A stretch of DNA of 45,021 bases. It comes from Pseudorhodobacter antarcticus (lineage in GTDB: Bacteria > Pseudomonadota > Alphaproteobacteria > Rhodobacterales > Rhodobacteraceae). Location of the stretch: contig CAMBWO010000004.1 in NCBI GenBank assembly GCA_945871285.1, positions 1 to 45,021 of the forward strand. The letters run 5' to 3'. Position numbers and translations under genes: made by a program. The notes beneath the pieces are model-generated. The model was given only the letters and a program-made list of their open reading frames with translations, made no database searches and was not told the DNA's origin. Within the stretch, counting starts at the first letter, position 1. Each line of letters opens with the position of its first letter. Shown here in pieces: positions 10,168 to 17,868 of the stretch.

Positions 10168-10207
10168 TTGTCGCAAAACCTTCATCCAGACGCAAAGTTT
10201 CCGTCAT
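10168..10207 (+). promoter_or_regulatory. Candidate tandem Pho box upstream of phnC
   Basis: Seven-base units in 11-bp register: TTGTCGC (10168-10174), spacer AAAA, CCTTCAT (10179-10185), and after one blank unit CCGTCAT (10201-10207). The PhoB consensus is CTGTCAT-N4-CTGTCAT; the units match 4, 5 and 6 of 7 positions. The site ends about 40 nt before the phnC start. PhoB control would fit phosphate-starvation induction of the phn genes. Found by eye, not scored. Confidence 0.45.
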
Positions 10208-10249
10208 GCGCGGGCGATACGAGGCACCCATCAACCCGGAGGCTGCCCC

Positions 10250-11056
10250 TTGCTGCAAGTCAAGAACGTGACGCGGATGTTCGGCCCCAAGGCCGCCGTC
10301 GACAACGCGACCTTTGTGATCGAGAAATCGGCCTTTGTCGGCATCATCGGGCGGTCGGGCGCAGGCAAATCCACCCTCTTGCGCATGATGAACCGCCTGA
10401 CCGATGCGACCTCGGGCGAGATCGTGTTTCAGGGGCTGAACGTGCTGGGGCTGCAAGGGGCCGCGCGGCGCGCCTGGCAAGGCCAATGCGCGATGATCTT
10501 TCAGCAGTTCAATCTGGTGCCGCGGATGGACGTGGCCTCGAACGTGCTGCACGGCATCCTGAACCGCCGCTCGACCCTGTCCACCGTGATGAACCTGTGG
10601 CCGCAGGCTGATATTGTCCGGGCGCTGACGATCCTGGACCGTCTGGGCATTGCCGAACAGGCGCCCAAACGGGCCGAGGCGCTGTCCGGCGGCCAGCAGC
10701 AGCGCGTGGCGATTGCCCGCGCCCTGATGCAGGACCCGCAGGTCATTCTGGCCGATGAACCCATCGCCAGCCTTGATCCCATGAACGCCCAGGTCGTGAT
10801 GGACACCCTGCGCCGCATCCATGACGAGGACGGCCGCATGGTCATCGCCAACCTGCACACCCTCGACACCGCCCGCCGCTACTGCGACCGCGTCATCGGC
10901 ATGCGCGACGGCCGCATCGTGTTCGACGGCACCCCCGACCTACTGACCACCGCCGCCGCCCGCGACATCTATGGCGCTGACGACACCTTCAACGAAGCCG
11001 CCACCTCCACCGCCATTCCCGCCGCCACGGCCTATGCCGAGGCGTTGCTGGCCTGA
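10250..11056 (+). CDS. phnC: Phosphonate ABC transporter, ATP-binding subunit PhnC
   Basis: A 268-residue ATPase energising phosphonate uptake with PhnD and the two PhnE subunits. Walker A is GRSGAGKS (about residue 37), the ABC signature is LSGGQQQR, and Walker B runs into [13 protein letters not shown], followed by the H-loop region ANLHTLD. The segment [11 protein letters not shown] is the PhnC-type Q-loop. I choose TTG at 10250: a GGAGG sits at 10238-10242, seven bases away, and the following [11 protein letters not shown] is the normal family start. The in-frame reading back to 10034 is overlapped by the divergent symporter gene. It is the first gene of phnCDE1E2 and lies 30 nt before phnD. 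Family and role are certain; the start codon is likely. Confidence 0.95.
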   Translation: MLQVKNVTRMFGPKAAVDNATFVIEKSAFVGIIGRSGAGKSTLLRMMNRLTDATSGEIVFQGLNVLGLQGAARRAWQGQCAMIFQQFNLVPRMDVASNVLHGILNRRSTLSTVMNLWPQADIVRALTILDRLGIAEQAPKRAEALSGGQQQRVAIARALMQDPQVILADEPIASLDPMNAQVVMDTLRRIHDEDGRMVIANLHTLDTARRYCDRVIGMRDGRIVFDGTPDLLTTAAARDIYGADDTFNEAATSTAIPAATAYAEALLA

Positions 11057-11085
11057 CACTGCCTATCCCCCAACCGGAGACGACC

Positions 11086-11985
11086 ATGAAAAAGCTGCTT
11101 GCCCTTCTGGCTGCCACTACCACCCTCGCCACCCCCGTCCTGGCCCAAGAGGCCATCACCGAATTCAACATCGGCATCCTTGGCGGTGAAAACGCCCAAG
11201 ACCGCCTCGCCTCGAACGAGTGCTTCCGTGCCAAGGTCGAGGCCGCTCTGGGCGTTCCCGTCAAGATCTTCACCCCCGCCGATTATGACGGCGTCATTCA
11301 GGGGCTGCTCGGCGGCACCATCGACTTCGCTAGTCTGGGGGCTTCGGCCTATGCCAAGATCTACCTGACCGACCCCGAAGCCGTGGACGTCAAGCTGACC
11401 ACCCAGAACGTCGATGGCTCGACCGGCTACTACTCGATCGGCTTTGCCCGCAAGGACAGCGGCATCACCTCGATCGAAACCGCCAAGGGCCAGACCTTCG
11501 CCTTTGCTGACCCGAACTCGACCTCGGGCTATCTGGTTCCGGCCGCCGAACTGACGGCGACCTATGGCAAGCTGGAAGAGTTCTTCAGCGAGGTCAAAAT
11601 GTCGGGCGGCCACGAGCAAACCATCATCGGCGTCCACAACGGCGACTTCGCCTCGGGCGTGTCCTGGGCGGATGGCCTGGGCAACTGGGAAGACGGCTAT
11701 ACCAGCGGCGCCTTCCGCAAGGCCGCCGATGCGGGCCTGGTCGACATGAACAACCTGGTCGAAATCTGGCGCTCCAAGCTGATCCCGAACGGCCCCTTCG
11801 TCGTGCGCCGCTCGCTGCCCGCCGACGTCAAGGATACGGTCACATCCATGGTTGCTGACATGTGGGAAACCGACAAGGAATGCGCCTACGCTCTGGCCGC
11901 CGGTGAAGCACAAGACTTCATCCCGGTGACCCATGCGGACTTCGAGGGCGTCGTTGCCGCCCGCCAACTGCAAGAAGGCATGTAA
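11086..11985 (+). CDS. phnD: Phosphonate ABC transporter, periplasmic binding protein PhnD
   Basis: A 299-residue exported protein. The signal peptide (MKKLLALLAATTTLATPVLAQ) is cleaved after about residue 21, then FNIGILGGENAQDRLASNEC opens the PhnD/SsuA-like fold. Family-typical segments follow: DYDGVIQGLLGGTIDFASLG, the ADPNSTSGYLVP binding loop, and SGGHEQTIIGVHNGDFASG. It captures phosphonates in the periplasm and delivers them to PhnE1/E2. The ATG has a GGAGACG ribosome site (CCGGAGACGACC). It is followed by a strong hairpin before phnE1, which commonly lets the binding protein be made in excess over the permease. Confidence 0.96.
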   Translation: MKKLLALLAATTTLATPVLAQEAITEFNIGILGGENAQDRLASNECFRAKVEAALGVPVKIFTPADYDGVIQGLLGGTIDFASLGASAYAKIYLTDPEAVDVKLTTQNVDGSTGYYSIGFARKDSGITSIETAKGQTFAFADPNSTSGYLVPAAELTATYGKLEEFFSEVKMSGGHEQTIIGVHNGDFASGVSWADGLGNWEDGYTSGAFRKAADAGLVDMNNLVEIWRSKLIPNGPFVVRRSLPADVKDTVTSMVADMWETDKECAYALAAGEAQDFIPVTHADFEGVVAARQLQEGM

Positions 11986-12001
11986 GCTTTCCCTACCCTC
12001 C

Positions 12002-12033
12002 GCCGGGCTGCCCGCACGGGTGGCCCGGCTTTT
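12002..12033 (+). terminator. Strong hairpin plus T-run between phnD and phnE1 (attenuator / mRNA stabiliser)
   Basis: GCCGGGCTGCCCG (12002-12014) pairs with CGGGTGGCCCGGC (12017-12029), a stem of about 12 bp with two G-T pairs and a tiny loop, followed by TTTT. It is intrinsic-terminator-like but sits inside an operon. The likely role is partial termination or 3'-end protection of the phnCD message. Confidence 0.65.
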
Positions 12034-12050
12034 CATTTGCCGAGGACGCC

Positions 12051-12929
12051 ATGGTCGATATCGCCTTCGGGCCCACTCCGGGCCAACGGCCCACTTTGCC
12101 GGACCAGCATCAGTCCTATCTGGACATGGTCCGCCGCAAACGGATGTATGGCGGCATCCTGATGGTGCTGTTCGTGGCCTTCATGGCCTCGGGCTGGATC
12201 CTGGCCGATCACCGCAACGCGGGCGGCTTCTGGAACGGCCTGCCGCAAACCATCGACTTCCCGGCCGAGGTGCTGACCGAGGCCTGGGCCAAGCGCGCCC
12301 TGATCCCCGGTCTGCTGTGGGACCACACGCCCGCCCTCATCGAAACCTTGAACATCGCCGCCGTCTCCACCTTGCTGGGGGCCCTCGCCGCCGCCGCCCT
12401 GTCGCTGCTGGCGACCCGCGGCCTCGCCCGCTGGCCCCGCCTGATCCCGCTGTTTCGCCGCAGCATGGACGCCCTGCGCGCCATCCCCGAAATCGTGATC
12501 GCCCTAGTCCTGATCTTCATCCTGGGCGGTGGACCCGTGCCCGCCGTCATCGCCATCGCGCTGCACACCGGCGGCGCGCTCGGCAAACAATTCTCCGAGG
12601 TGGCCGAAAACGCCGACCTCAAACCGGTCGAAGGCCTCGCCTCGGTCGGTGCCAACTGGTCGCAGCGCATGTGGCTGGGCATCCTGCCACAGGTCGCGCC
12701 GAACTGGCTGTCCTATACCCTGATGCGCTTTGAAATCAACGTCCGGGCATCGGCCATTCTGGGGTTCGTGGGCGAGGGCGGCATTGGCCATGACCTGAAA
12801 CTGGCCATGCAATGGGGCCAGGGCCGTTATGACGATGTCGTCGCGATCTTCCTTTTGCTGTTCGCCGCCATCGTCGCCATCGACCGGTTGTCCGACCACT
12901 ACCGCAACAAACTGGTCAAGGGGACCTGA
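12051..12929 (+). CDS. phnE1: Phosphonate ABC transporter permease PhnE (first copy)
   Basis: A 292-residue inner-membrane subunit of the BPD_transp_1 family. A cytoplasmic N-terminus is followed by a first membrane helix (MYGGILMVLFVAFMASGWIL), then four to five further helices. The EAA-type coupling loop (NADLKPVEGLASVGANWSQR, about residues 185-205) contacts PhnC. The segment ASAILGFVGEGGIGHDL is conserved in PhnE. It lies 65 nt after phnD, behind the hairpin, with GAGG upstream of ATG 12051, and ends 3 nt before the second permease gene. It forms the channel with PhnE2. Confidence 0.94.
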   Translation: MVDIAFGPTPGQRPTLPDQHQSYLDMVRRKRMYGGILMVLFVAFMASGWILADHRNAGGFWNGLPQTIDFPAEVLTEAWAKRALIPGLLWDHTPALIETLNIAAVSTLLGALAAAALSLLATRGLARWPRLIPLFRRSMDALRAIPEIVIALVLIFILGGGPVPAVIAIALHTGGALGKQFSEVAENADLKPVEGLASVGANWSQRMWLGILPQVAPNWLSYTLMRFEINVRASAILGFVGEGGIGHDLKLAMQWGQGRYDDVVAIFLLLFAAIVAIDRLSDHYRNKLVKGT

Positions 12930-12932
12930 ACC

Positions 12933-14252
12933 ATGACCCTGTCCCTGTCCCCCAGCCTGACCCAGACCGTCACCGCCAGCTTTGCCCGCAAACGCCGCAT
13001 CGCCCTGGCCGTGCCCTTGGCGATCCTGGCCTATCTGCTCTATGCCGCCATCAGCTTTGATCTGGCCGGCCTCGCCCAGCGCGCCCGCCTCGACAATGCC
13101 GCCATCCTGCTGTCCGACTTCTGGTCGCACAAAACCCACGTCACCCGCGACAACCGCTCGGGCGATCTGACCATCGCCATCGAGGGCGAGGCCAAGGGCA
13201 CCTATCCCCCCGGCATGATCCCCGACTGGGTCACGACCACTGGCACGGCCACCCTCATCGACCTGGGCACCGGCCACACCGTCACCTATGACGACGCGGG
13301 CGCCCGCATGGTCGTGCCCGGCTACGGCACCATCGACATCCGCCCGGTGAACGGCAAACCCGTGCTGACCGCCCCCGAACCCATCCCCGACTGGATCAGC
13401 GTGTCGGAAAACAAGATCTCCGTCACCACCGATGCAGGCCGCTTCAACTATTCCCGCTCCAAGGTGGAAACCTTCAAGTATGAGGCGGGATGGGAGCTGT
13501 GGTTCTTCACCCTCGACAGCCCGTTCTATGGCAAAGGCTTTGGCGAACTGGCCAGCCTGGCGGTCGGCGACCGCATCGACCCGGCCCGGTCAAACCTGGG
13601 CTACATGGTCTCCGAATTCTGGACCAACAAGATGTGGCGCCATGGCGATGTGATGTGGGCCATCTTTGAAACCATCCTGATGGCCTTCCTTGGCACCATG
13701 ACGGCCGCCCTCATCGCCCTGCCGCTCAGCTTTCTGGCGGCGCGCAACTTCATGGCGCTGGGGGTGTTTCGCGGCGCGGTGCGGCGGTTTTTCGACTTTG
13801 TCCGTGGCGTGGATGGGTTGATCTGGACCATCATCCTGTCGCGCGCCTTTGGCCCCGGCCCGATGACCGGCGCGATTGCCATCGCCATCACCGACACCGG
13901 CAGCTTTGGCAAGATGTTCTCGGAAGCCTTGGAAAACATCGACGAAAAACAGGTCGAGGGCGTGGGCTCCACCGGGGCCAATGCCGTGCAACGCGCCCGC
14001 TTTGGCGTGATCCCGCAGATCATGCCGGTGCTGCTGGCGCAGGTCCTCTATTACCTCGAATCCAACACCCGCAGCGCCACCGTGATCGGCGCCATCGTCG
14101 GTGGCGGCATCGGGCTGCTGCTGACCCAGGCGATCATCACCCAAAAGGATTGGGAAGAGGTCGCCTATTACATGGTCCTGATCGTGCTCATGGTGATGAT
14201 GATGGACAGCCTGTCCGGCTGGCTGCGCCGCAAACTGATCAAGGGGGAATGA
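12933..14252 (+). CDS. phnE2: Phosphonate ABC transporter permease PhnE2, with large periplasmic insert
   Basis: A 439-residue permease, about 150 longer than PhnE1. After the first membrane helix (ALAVPLAILAYLLYAAISF) comes a non-membrane region, roughly residues 45-225, rich in beta-strand-like sequence and predicted to be periplasmic. The usual permease core follows, starting at VMWAIFETILMAFLGTM. The EAA loop (NIDEKQVEGVGSTGANAVQR) and NTRSATVIGAIVGGGIG are typical of PhnE. Longer PhnE2 forms occur in alphaproteobacteria; the role of the insert is unknown to me. It starts 3 nt after phnE1, and its stop overlaps the next gene's start. Confidence 0.93.
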   Translation: MTLSLSPSLTQTVTASFARKRRIALAVPLAILAYLLYAAISFDLAGLAQRARLDNAAILLSDFWSHKTHVTRDNRSGDLTIAIEGEAKGTYPPGMIPDWVTTTGTATLIDLGTGHTVTYDDAGARMVVPGYGTIDIRPVNGKPVLTAPEPIPDWISVSENKISVTTDAGRFNYSRSKVETFKYEAGWELWFFTLDSPFYGKGFGELASLAVGDRIDPARSNLGYMVSEFWTNKMWRHGDVMWAIFETILMAFLGTMTAALIALPLSFLAARNFMALGVFRGAVRRFFDFVRGVDGLIWTIILSRAFGPGPMTGAIAIAITDTGSFGKMFSEALENIDEKQVEGVGSTGANAVQRARFGVIPQIMPVLLAQVLYYLESNTRSATVIGAIVGGGIGLLLTQAIITQKDWEEVAYYMVLIVLMVMMMDSLSGWLRRKLIKGE

Positions 14253-14872
14253 TGCCCAGACTCTCCGCCACTGAACCCTTCATCCACCCCGATTGCCTGC
14301 TGGTCGATGCCCATTTTGGCGCCTGGTGCGAGGTGGGGCAGGGCAGCCGCGTCCTGCATTCCACCTTTCACGATTACGCCTATTGCGACCGTCTGTCGGA
14401 CATCGCCAACACCACCGTGGGCAAATTCGCCAATATCGCCGCCCTCACCCGCATCGGCCCGACCGATCACCCCTATGCCAACGCCTCGCTGCACCATTTT
14501 CTGTATCGCTCCACCAGCTATTGGGACGACGCCCCCGATGATGCCGATTTTCTGGACCACCGCCGGTCCCGCCGCACCGTGATCGGCCCCGACACCTGGC
14601 TGGGCCACGGCGCAATCGTCAAACCCGAAGTGACCATCGGCGCTGGCGCCATCATCGCCTCTGGCGCCGTGGTAACCCACGACGTGGCCCCCTACATGAT
14701 CATGGCCGGCATCCCCGCCACGCCCCTGCGCGCCCGCTTTGCCCCCGCCGTGGCCGAACGGATGCAGGCCCTCGCCTGGTGGGACTGGGACCACGCCCGC
14801 CTGCGCCAGGCCCTGCCCGATTTCCGCACGCTGCGGGCCGAGGCGTTCTTGGAGAAATACGAGGGGGCGTGA
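14252..14872 (+). CDS. Phosphonate-locus hexapeptide-repeat acetyltransferase
   Basis: A 206-residue left-handed beta-helix (LbH) acyltransferase of the kind found in alphaproteobacterial phn operons. Hexapeptide turns run through the protein; VIGPDTWLGHGAIVKPEVTIGAGAIIASGAVV (written here in family terms: four consecutive coils at about residues 111-142) is diagnostic, and the active-site His is expected in the HPYAN or LGHGA segments. The C-terminus AYMIMAGIPATPLR-like is standard for this fold. It probably acetylates an aminoalkylphosphonate or a C-P lyase intermediate, in place of PhnO, but that is inference. ATG 14249 and ATG 14252 are adjacent; the AAGGGGG at 14241-14247 fits 14252 better. 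It overlaps the phnE2 stop, so it is translationally coupled. Confidence 0.87.
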   Translation: MPRLSATEPFIHPDCLLVDAHFGAWCEVGQGSRVLHSTFHDYAYCDRLSDIANTTVGKFANIAALTRIGPTDHPYANASLHHFLYRSTSYWDDAPDDADFLDHRRSRRTVIGPDTWLGHGAIVKPEVTIGAGAIIASGAVVTHDVAPYMIMAGIPATPLRARFAPAVAERMQALAWWDWDHARLRQALPDFRTLRAEAFLEKYEGA

Positions 14873-14884
14873 TCGTCTTGCACG

Positions 14885-14902
14885 GGTTAATATCAGGTTA
14901 AT
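14885..14902. repeat. Direct repeat GGTTAAT x2 in 11-bp register
   Basis: GGTTAAT (14885-14891), spacer ATCA, GGTTAAT (14896-14902), in an AT-rich patch between convergent genes. The 7-4-7 layout resembles two-component regulator sites, but the sequence is not a Pho box and no promoter-bearing gene start is nearby. Confidence 0.4.
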
Positions 14903-14942
14903 TTTTTTGGGAATATTGTAGCTTTACAGTGTGTTACAGGTT

Positions 14943-14958
14943 TGTCCACGCGTGGACA
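14943..14958. repeat. Perfect 16-bp palindrome TGTCCACGCGTGGACA
   Basis: An exact inverted repeat without spacer, one base before the phnF stop and 70 nt after the acetyltransferase stop. No T-run follows on either strand, so it is not a standard terminator. It could be a transcription-factor site or a convergent stop signal. Confidence 0.5.
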
Positions 14959-14959
14959 G

Positions 14960-15670
14960 TCACTCCGGCGCCACCGTCAAGGTGACCCGGTCCCCCACAA
15001 AGAACGTAACCCCCACTTCCACCGGCCGCCCCTGATCATCCACATTCACCGTGGCCGACCTCAGCAAGGGCGCCCCCTGCGGGACCCGCAAATGCCCCGC
15101 CTGCACCCCATCGGCCAGAACCGCCGTCAGCCGGGTGCTGGCCCGCGTATAATCCGCCACCCCCCCCTCCGCCAACGCCGCCGTCAAGGACCCCAACCGC
15201 CGCATCGCCTCGGGAAAGTCAGGAAACCTCGCAGCTGGCACCAACGAGGCAAACAGCCCGATCGGCAAATCGTCCGCCAGCGAAACCCCCTCGACCAGAT
15301 GCAACAGACTGCCCGGCAGCACCTCCAGCGCCTCGGCCTCGCCCTGACTGGCGGGCCGGGTCTCCACCCGCAAGATCACCCGCGACGGCGTGCGGCCCGA
15401 AGCCAGCACATTCCGCTGAAACCGAACCCGCCGCCCCAAGGGATATTCGGTCGGCACCAGCGTGACAAACACCCCCGCCCCCCGCCGCGCCTGCACCACC
15501 CCCCCCTTCGCCAACTCCCCCAAAGCCCGCCGAACCGTGTGCCGGTTGACCCCAAACCGCACCGCCAACTCCGCCTCGGTCGGCAGCTTCGCACCGGGGG
15601 GGTAACCACCTTGGGAAATCTCGGCACTCAGGCTGGAGGCGATTGTCGACCAGATTGAAATGCGGGCCAT
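14960..15670 (-). CDS. phnF: GntR/HutC-family repressor PhnF
   Basis: A 236-residue regulator. An N-terminal winged helix-turn-helix (about residues 8-72; PTEAELAVRFGVNRHTVRRA is the recognition part) is followed by a UTRA ligand-binding domain (about 95-232). It is divergent from phnG with a 98-nt shared promoter region and convergent with the acetyltransferase, the standard position of PhnF in alphaproteobacterial phn loci. The known role is repression of phn genes. Candidate half-sites lie at 15718-15733. Start ATG 15670 has a weak purine stretch (GTGAAG) upstream. Confidence 0.92.
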   Translation of the reverse strand: MARISIWSTIASSLSAEISQGGYPPGAKLPTEAELAVRFGVNRHTVRRALGELAKGGVVQARRGAGVFVTLVPTEYPLGRRVRFQRNVLASGRTPSRVILRVETRPASQGEAEALEVLPGSLLHLVEGVSLADDLPIGLFASLVPAARFPDFPEAMRRLGSLTAALAEGGVADYTRASTRLTAVLADGVQAGHLRVPQGAPLLRSATVNVDDQGRPVEVGVTFFVGDRVTLTVAPE

Positions 15671-15688
15671 CTGTTACACAAACTTCAC
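15671..15688 (+). promoter_or_regulatory. Weak Pho-box-like sequence in phnF-phnG region
   Basis: CTGTTAC-ACAA-ACTTCAC has the 7-4-7 layout. The first unit matches the PhoB consensus at 5 of 7 positions, the second at only 3. Weak by itself; noted because the same layout occurs upstream of phnC. Confidence 0.25.
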
Positions 15689-15717
15689 GTGCATTTTCCG
15701 CACTCTGGGGCTAAGCG

Positions 15718-15733
15718 TTGTCTAGTTGTATAG
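15718..15733. promoter_or_regulatory. Candidate PhnF operator: tandem half-sites before phnG
   Basis: TTGTCTAG and TTGTATAG stand head to tail. GTCTAG and GTATAG both match the first six bases of the HutC-subfamily operator core GTMTAKAC. The second also forms GTATA-G-TAAAC with its 3' flank, an inverted repeat. The position, between divergent phnF and phnG, is where PhnF should bind. The TATAGT at 15729-15734 may double as a -10 element for phnG. Confidence 0.5.
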
Positions 15734-15768
15734 TAAACGATGCAGTCTCGCAAGGTGTCGGAAGTCAG

Positions 15769-16218
15769 ATGATAGCCAATGAACCCGAAAAGAACGAACG
15801 CCAGATATGGATGGGCCTTTTGGCGCGCGCGGCGCCAGAGCGTTTGCAGGCCCTTCTACAGGACCTGCCGCCCCACACCCTGTTGCGCGGACCAGAGGTT
15901 GGCGCCGTGATGGTCCGTGGCCGGGTGGGTGGGACGGGTGTCCCTTTTAACCTGGGCGAGATGACCGTGACGCGCTGCACCGTGCAATTGGCAGACGGGC
16001 CTGCGGGTCATGCCCATATCCAAGGCCGGGACAAGCGGCACGCGGTCCGCGCCGCGGTGGTCGATGCGCTGATGCAGACCGACCGGGCCTATGCGCTGCG
16101 GGCTGGGGTTCTGGAGCCCCTTGCCGCCCATGAAACCGCCACCCGCGCCCTGCGCGCTGCCAAGGCCGCCGCAACCAAGGTCGAATTCTTTACCCTGGCC
16201 CGAGGAGAGGACGCATGA
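15769..16218 (+). CDS. phnG: C-P lyase complex subunit PhnG
   Basis: A 149-residue subunit of the PhnGHIJ core that, with ATP and phosphonate, makes alpha-D-ribose-1-methylphosphonate-5-triphosphate with PhnI. Typical segments are NERQIWMGLLARA near the start, GAVMVRGRVGGTGVPFNLGEMTVTRC, and the motif GHAHIQGRDKRHA-like (here GHAHIQGRDKRHAVRAA). I start at ATG 15769 (MIANEPEKNERQ) behind CGGAAG; an upstream in-frame TTG lies inside the operator. The stop overlaps phnH by ATGA. Confidence 0.93.
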   Translation: MIANEPEKNERQIWMGLLARAAPERLQALLQDLPPHTLLRGPEVGAVMVRGRVGGTGVPFNLGEMTVTRCTVQLADGPAGHAHIQGRDKRHAVRAAVVDALMQTDRAYALRAGVLEPLAAHETATRALRAAKAAATKVEFFTLARGEDA

Positions 16219-16784
16219 TCGCCGAAGCCTTGCTGGGCGGCTTTGCCTCTGCCCCCACCGCATCGGCCCGGGTGTTCCGGGCGGCACTGGAGGCCATGGC
16301 CCGCCCCGGCACGATCTGGACGGTCGAGGGCGCGGCCCCTCCGGCCCCGCTGTCGATTGCAGCGGGCGCACTGGTGCTGACCCTGTGCGACGGCACCACG
16401 CCGCTGCATCTGGGTGCATCGTTGGACACACCCGTCCTGCGCGACTGGATCACCTTTCACACCGGTGCGCCCCTGGTCGCTGCAAAGGCGGCGCAGTTCG
16501 CGCTGGGAACCTGGGCCGATCTGATGCCTGTCACCCGCTTTGCTGTGGGCTTGCCCGATTACCCCGACCGCTCGGCCACGCTGATCGTCGAAATGCCGGA
16601 CCTTGGCCCGCATGGCCCCCGCCTGACCGGGCCGGGCATCGCGACCGAGGCCCATCTGACCCTGCCCGAAACCGCCGCGTTCCGGGCCAACCGGGCGCTG
16701 TTTCCGCTGGGCTTTGACACTTACCTCACCTGCGGCAACCGCATTGCCGGCCTGCCGCGCACCACCCATGTGGAGGCTGTCTGA
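16215..16784 (+). CDS. phnH: C-P lyase complex subunit PhnH
   Basis: A 189-residue subunit of the C-P lyase core, structurally related to PLP-type folds but without the cofactor. Family-like segments are FRAALEAMARPGTIW near residue 17, TLCDGTTPLHL, and the C-terminal FPLGFDTYLTCG. It overlaps phnG by 4 nt and phnI by 1 nt, so the three are tightly coupled. The GAGGAGAGG at about 16202-16210 is the ribosome site. Confidence 0.93.
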   Translation: MIAEALLGGFASAPTASARVFRAALEAMARPGTIWTVEGAAPPAPLSIAAGALVLTLCDGTTPLHLGASLDTPVLRDWITFHTGAPLVAAKAAQFALGTWADLMPVTRFAVGLPDYPDRSATLIVEMPDLGPHGPRLTGPGIATEAHLTLPETAAFRANRALFPLGFDTYLTCGNRIAGLPRTTHVEAV

Positions 16785-17866
16785 TGTATGTCGCCGTAAA
16801 AGGGGGCGAGCGGGCAATCGACGCCGCCCATGCCTGGCTTGCCGAGGAGCGGCGCGGCGATACCGCCGTGGCCGAGCTGTCGGTGGCCCAGATCCGCGAA
16901 CAACTGTCCCTGGCCGTCAACCGGGTCATGGCCGAAGGCTCGCTATACGACCCCGACCTTGCAGCCCTTGCCATCAAACAGGCGCGCGGTGATCTGATCG
17001 AGGCGATTTTCCTGATCCGCGCCTACCGCACCACCTTGCCCCGTCTTGGCGCCTCACGCCCGGTCGAGACGGCAGACATGGCAGTCATCCGGCGCATATC
17101 GGCCACGTTCAAGGATTTGCCGGGCGGGCAGGTTCTGGGACCGACCTTTGACTACACTCACCGCCTGCTGGATTTCAAACTGGCGGCAGAGGGCGAAGTT
17201 CCAGTGGCGCCCACGGCCCCGGCCAGTTTGGGACAGGTGCCCCATGTGACCGCTATCCTTGGCCGTGACGGCCTGATCCAGGGCGAAGCTGCGGGCGACG
17301 AAACACCGCCAGACCTGACCCGTGAGCCTATGGAACTGCCCGCGTCGCGCCCGCTGCGCCTGCAGGCGATCACGCGGGGGGATGAGGGGTTCATCCTGTC
17401 GATGGCCTATTCCACGCAGCGCGGTTACGGGCGCACCCATGCCTTTGTCGGCGAGTTGCGCATCGGCGCGGTCGCGGTCGAGATGGACATCCCCGAATTG
17501 GGCTTTGCGGTTCAGATTGGCGAAGTTGAGTTGACCGAATGCGAGACGGTCAACCAGTTCAAGGGCAGCAAGACCGAACCGCCGCAATTCACCCGGGGCT
17601 ACGGCCTGGTCTTTGGCCAGACCGAGCGCAAGGCGATTGCGATGTCTCTGGTGGACCGGGCGCTGCGCTGGAAGGAGCTGGGTGAGGATTTCACTGGCGC
17701 CCCGGCGCAGGACGAGGAATTCGTGCTGAAACATGCCGACAACATTCAGGCGACCGGCTTTCTGGAGCATATCAAGCTGCCGCATTATGTGGATTTTCAG
17801 GCCGAACTGGAACTGGTCCGCAAGCTGCGCGCCGAGGCCGGTGCGACGCGGGACGCAGCCGAATGA
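16784..17866 (+). CDS. phnI: C-P lyase subunit PhnI (nucleosidase/transferase)
   Basis: A 360-residue core subunit that displaces adenine from ATP with a phosphonate, giving the 5-triphosphoribosyl-1-phosphonate. Family hallmarks are the N-terminus MYVAVKGGERAIDAAHAWLA, the segment LGQVPHVTAILGRDGLI, YSTQRGYGRTHAFVGELRIG, and the end LEHIKLPHYVDFQAELELVR. Length is normal. The stop is followed not directly by phnJ but by a 244-nt gap that holds an antisense gene. Confidence 0.95.
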   Translation: MYVAVKGGERAIDAAHAWLAEERRGDTAVAELSVAQIREQLSLAVNRVMAEGSLYDPDLAALAIKQARGDLIEAIFLIRAYRTTLPRLGASRPVETADMAVIRRISATFKDLPGGQVLGPTFDYTHRLLDFKLAAEGEVPVAPTAPASLGQVPHVTAILGRDGLIQGEAAGDETPPDLTREPMELPASRPLRLQAITRGDEGFILSMAYSTQRGYGRTHAFVGELRIGAVAVEMDIPELGFAVQIGEVELTECETVNQFKGSKTEPPQFTRGYGLVFGQTERKAIAMSLVDRALRWKELGEDFTGAPAQDEEFVLKHADNIQATGFLEHIKLPHYVDFQAELELVRKLRAEAGATRDAAE

Positions 17867-17868
17867 CC

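Noticed and set aside
14943-14958. 16-bp palindrome considered as a rho-independent terminator
   Set aside because: No T-run follows the stem on either strand, and a spacer-free palindrome makes a poor RNA loop.
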